Source: an uncultured Alphaproteobacteria bacterium (GTDB lineage: Bacteria; Pseudomonadota; Alphaproteobacteria; CAAHEQ01; UBA3637). From it: DNA of 6,748 nt. Below are positions 5,312-6,748 of the stretch, piece after piece; within the stretch, counting starts at the first letter, position 1, and every line of letters starts with the position of its first letter. Both the position numbers and the translations under genes were made by a program. The notes below the pieces were generated by a model. The model made no database searches. It worked only from the letters and a program-made list of their open reading frames with translations, and was not told the origin of the DNA. Location of the stretch: assembly GCA_944391545.1 (NCBI GenBank), contig CALXTZ010000068.1, forward strand, positions 1 through 6,748, given 5' to 3'.

Positions 5312-5334
5312 AAAGGAGCCGATCGGCTCCTTTT
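5312..5334. terminator. Orphan palindromic hairpin, terminator-like
   Basis: AAAGGAGCC-GATC-GGCTCCTTT is a perfect inverted repeat with a 9-bp stem and a GATC loop. The plus-strand side ends in TTTT then AATG, and the minus-strand side in TTT then CCTTTC. No gene on either strand ends at it. It lies between the greA promoter and the small RNA unit. It may be a transcription roadblock, the end of an unseen short transcript, or a remnant. The rest of 5334-5415 shows only a weak GGGC/GCCC pairing and a 21-codon frame without a ribosome binding site. Confidence 0.5.
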
Positions 5335-5415
5335 AATGCTTTAACGAAATTCCTATATTTACCCCACCGACTTGGGCAAAACACCAAAACGCCCGCATCT
5401 GACGTAAATGTAAGA

Positions 5416-5444
5416 TTAACAACATCCTTTAAATGGAGGATAAT
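5416..5444 (+). promoter_or_regulatory. Strong candidate promoter of a small RNA
   Basis: TTAACA (5416-5421, five of six) is followed by exactly 17 nt and GATAAT (5439-5444, five of six). The predicted start is about 5451. No protein gene of normal size follows; a terminator lies 31-57 nt downstream of the start. The same bases (GGAGGA at 5435) could also be read as a ribosome binding site for a 7-codon frame, MPTSSLL (5449-5472). Confidence 0.5.
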
Positions 5445-5450
5445 AATTAT

Positions 5451-5508
5451 GCCCACTTCTTCTCTCCTGTAAAAAACACGAAAAAACCGCCCTATAAGAG
5501 CGGTTTTT
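5451..5508 (+). ncRNA. Candidate ~58-nt small RNA with C/U-rich anti-Shine-Dalgarno segment
   Basis: From the predicted start to the terminator T-run the RNA would be about 58 nt. Its 5' end is an unpaired C/U-rich segment, CUUCUUCUCUCCUGU (5456-5470). Next comes an A-rich middle (two runs of six A around CACG), then a 9-bp terminator hairpin with a U-tail. Unpaired seed, A-rich linker and U-tail are the usual layout of an Hfq-dependent small RNA. CUCUCCU is complementary to AGGAGAG-like ribosome binding sites, so it could block translation of mRNAs. Alternative reading: a leader peptide (MPTSSLL) with an attenuator. However, no gene lies downstream on this strand, and the predicted start leaves no room for its ribosome binding site. 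Not a recognised family. Confidence 0.45.
5482..5508. terminator. Bidirectional terminator for the small RNA and the cysteine-rich gene
   Basis: AAAAACCGC and GCGGTTTTT form a 9-bp stem around a 9-nt loop. The plus side continues TTTTTATTAATC. The minus side continues with a run of T, CGTG, then more T. It lies 50 nt beyond the stop of the cysteine-rich gene and so can end both that gene and the plus-strand RNA. Confidence 0.8.
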
Positions 5509-5557
5509 ATTAATCATTTTTTTGTGTTCATAGAAACTGAAGTGACAAATTAACTTA

Positions 5558-6748
5558 TCAATCAATCCAGCCGGTCGAACATTCATAATATTTATACGTA
5601 TTTCCTGAAATTCCTTCGCAGCCCGGATCTCCATAATTGCAAGATTTGCTTAAGGTAACAGTTCCGGCACAACAGGAATAACTAACTTCGTGATTATTGT
5701 CGCCTCGATCTAAATCACTTCTCTTATATCCTTTTGTTCCTTCTGGACAACATTTATAATCTTCATGATAACAATAATCCCCACCCTGTTCTTCTGGGGC
5801 TTCTTGTCCCCAAGGACAAATTGGTTTTGAAGAACAACATAGCGTTAAATGATCCCCATTACTTAAGTTATATTCATAGAATTCCGTTCCATACTCACAG
5901 CAAATATATGTTCCTTCTCCTGTTCCATTGTTATCATTTCTATTATGATAGACTTTTCCAAAACAACATTGTTCAGGTTCATTAGGACCACTTGGAGTAT
6001 GTTTATATGCATAGGCAACTCCTTCTCCAGGACAAGACAGGCAACAGCCACAAGAGTCAGATTTCAAGGATTCTTCATGACACCACGTAATGTAATACGC
6101 CGGATCTCCGCCGGAACACGTTTTACCCGGATTAATCGTAGACGCGCAATGCGTACACTGACCGTCAGCTCCGCATACTTCATCCCCGCCACACATAAAC
6201 TGACATGTCCCGTTTATGCACTGCTCACATGCTCCACATCCTTCCGGACACTGGCATTCCGGAGCACTGCTCTGTACACATCCTGTACAATCTTCATTTG
6301 GCTCTTGGCAATATCCACATTCAATTGTTCTTTCGACACAAGCGGGACAATTATTTTCATCATAACCATCCATTGTACATCCTGTACAAGTTCCTTTTTC
6401 CGGACAATCTTGACATGTGACACATCCACACGCATCCGTACTTACGATAAAAGTTCCTTCAGGACAAAATTTAGGACACTCCTCACATGTTCCGTTATTA
6501 CAAACCTCGCATGCCGAACAAGTTGAAACACAGGTACCATTCTCGCATTGTTCGCAAGCTCCACAAGCCGGGTCACATTCTTCTCCCAAACCACTGCCCG
6601 AGCTGCCGGATGTGCTGCCCGAGCTGCTGCCACTTGAACCACCCTGTCCCGTGCCATCACAAATCGTCCCGTCTTCACCAAAACAGAACTTCATCGCCAA
6701 GCCATCCGTCGTCCCGCAAATGTCGCTATCCCCTTGATAAACCGTATT
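5558..6748 (-). CDS. Cysteine-rich repeat protein, probably exported (5' end outside window)
   Basis: The frame is open from the right edge to a TGA at 5558, giving 396 visible residues; the N-terminus and any signal peptide are missing. A TTG at 6700 could serve as a start, but coding-like sequence (VYQGDSDICGTTDG) runs through it. There are 57 cysteines (about 14%). Segments: a short N-terminal part (1-33), a Gly/Ser linker (34-55), then repeats of the type C-[GS]-A-C-E-x-C-x-N-G-T-C at 62-73, 77-88 and 171-182. The C-terminal half (230-396) has CC pairs at 235, 261, 283, 304, 333 and 359, spaced 21-29 residues apart and rich in Gly, Tyr and acidic residues. Such density suggests a secreted or surface, disulfide-stabilised rod; metal binding is an alternative. 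It superficially recalls eukaryotic EGF-like or Giardia surface proteins. I do not recognise the family. It is followed by its own terminator, and its promoter is outside. Confidence 0.85.
   Translation of the reverse strand, partial: NTVYQGDSDICGTTDGLAMKFCFGEDGTICDGTGQGGSSGSSSGSTSGSSGSGLGEECDPACGACEQCENGTCVSTCSACEVCNNGTCEECPKFCPEGTFIVSTDACGCVTCQDCPEKGTCTGCTMDGYDENNCPACVERTIECGYCQEPNEDCTGCVQSSAPECQCPEGCGACEQCINGTCQFMCGGDEVCGADGQCTHCASTINPGKTCSGGDPAYYITWCHEESLKSDSCGCCLSCPGEGVAYAYKHTPSGPNEPEQCCFGKVYHNRNDNNGTGEGTYICCEYGTEFYEYNLSNGDHLTLCCSSKPICPWGQEAPEEQGGDYCYHEDYKCCPEGTKGYKRSDLDRGDNNHEVSYSCCAGTVTLSKSCNYGDPGCEGISGNTYKYYECSTGWID

Noticed and set aside
5333..5398. 21-residue minus-strand frame (starts MRAFWCFAQVGG) ending at the orphan hairpin
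   Set aside because: No ribosome binding site precedes its ATG, only a weak promoter candidate lies nearby, and the length is within chance.
5945..6526. 193-codon plus-strand frame opposite the cysteine-rich gene
   Set aside because: Its open length follows from the codon bias of the opposite gene. It has no ribosome binding site or family resemblance, while the minus-strand protein has clear repeats.
5558..6748. Cysteine-rich repeats as a sign of a eukaryotic or contaminating sequence
   Set aside because: The gene is intronless, has a bacterial-type terminator and is continuous with clear bacterial genes.
1..6748. CRISPR array, tRNA, insertion sequence or integrase
   Set aside because: No regularly spaced repeats, cloverleaf-like segments, transposase motifs or paired terminal repeats were seen on either strand.

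Overview
The window looks like a stretch of an alphaproteobacterial chromosome, probably from a moderately AT-leaning, Rhodospirillales-like uncultured lineage. Four things point that way: LptG with the alphaproteobacterial-looking ending LLHLEDG (LPS export, so Gram-negative), GreA starting in the style MDEKVPMTRAGYEKL, a RecX-family protein, and an Hsp33 gene followed by a small lipoprotein. The taxonomic call is inference from protein style, not from a marker gene. No CRISPR array, tRNA, rRNA, insertion sequence or integrase was seen.

Layout: (1) 1-1377, minus strand: hslO (Hsp33 redox chaperone) and, coupled by an ATGA overlap, a lipoprotein gene that runs off the left edge. (2) 1432-1947, plus strand: recX, divergent from hslO across 54 bp and meeting lptG tail to tail with a 4-bp stop overlap. 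(3) 1944-3044, minus strand: lptG, alone, with a near-consensus sigma70-type promoter. (4) 3045-3397: a long intergenic region with the lptG promoter and, on the plus strand, a promoter, a 13-bp palindrome, a structured leader with competing helices and a terminator-like hairpin just before a small XRE-type regulator gene (3398-3634). (5) 3635-5152, minus strand: a bidirectional terminator, trxB, a terminator, then greA with an attenuator-like leader. (6) 5153-5557: a gene-poor stretch with the greA leader and promoter, an orphan palindromic hairpin and a plus-strand promoter-plus-terminator unit that reads as a roughly 58-nt small RNA with a C/U-rich 5' end. (7) 5558-6748, minus strand: the 3' part of a very cysteine-rich, probably exported protein (57 Cys in 396 visible residues), cut by the right edge.

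The named genes form a housekeeping, stress-leaning set: redox chaperone (hslO), thioredoxin reductase (trxB), RNA polymerase rescue factor (greA), recombination modulator (recX) and LPS transport (lptG). The less ordinary content is in the gaps and the accessory gene. It comprises the candidate small RNA at 5451-5508, the switch-like leader of the XRE gene, a possible autoregulatory greA leader, a TrxB with an altered NADPH-binding arginine cluster, and the cysteine-rich repeat protein. All promoters, terminators and RNAs were found by eye and have not been folded or searched computationally.
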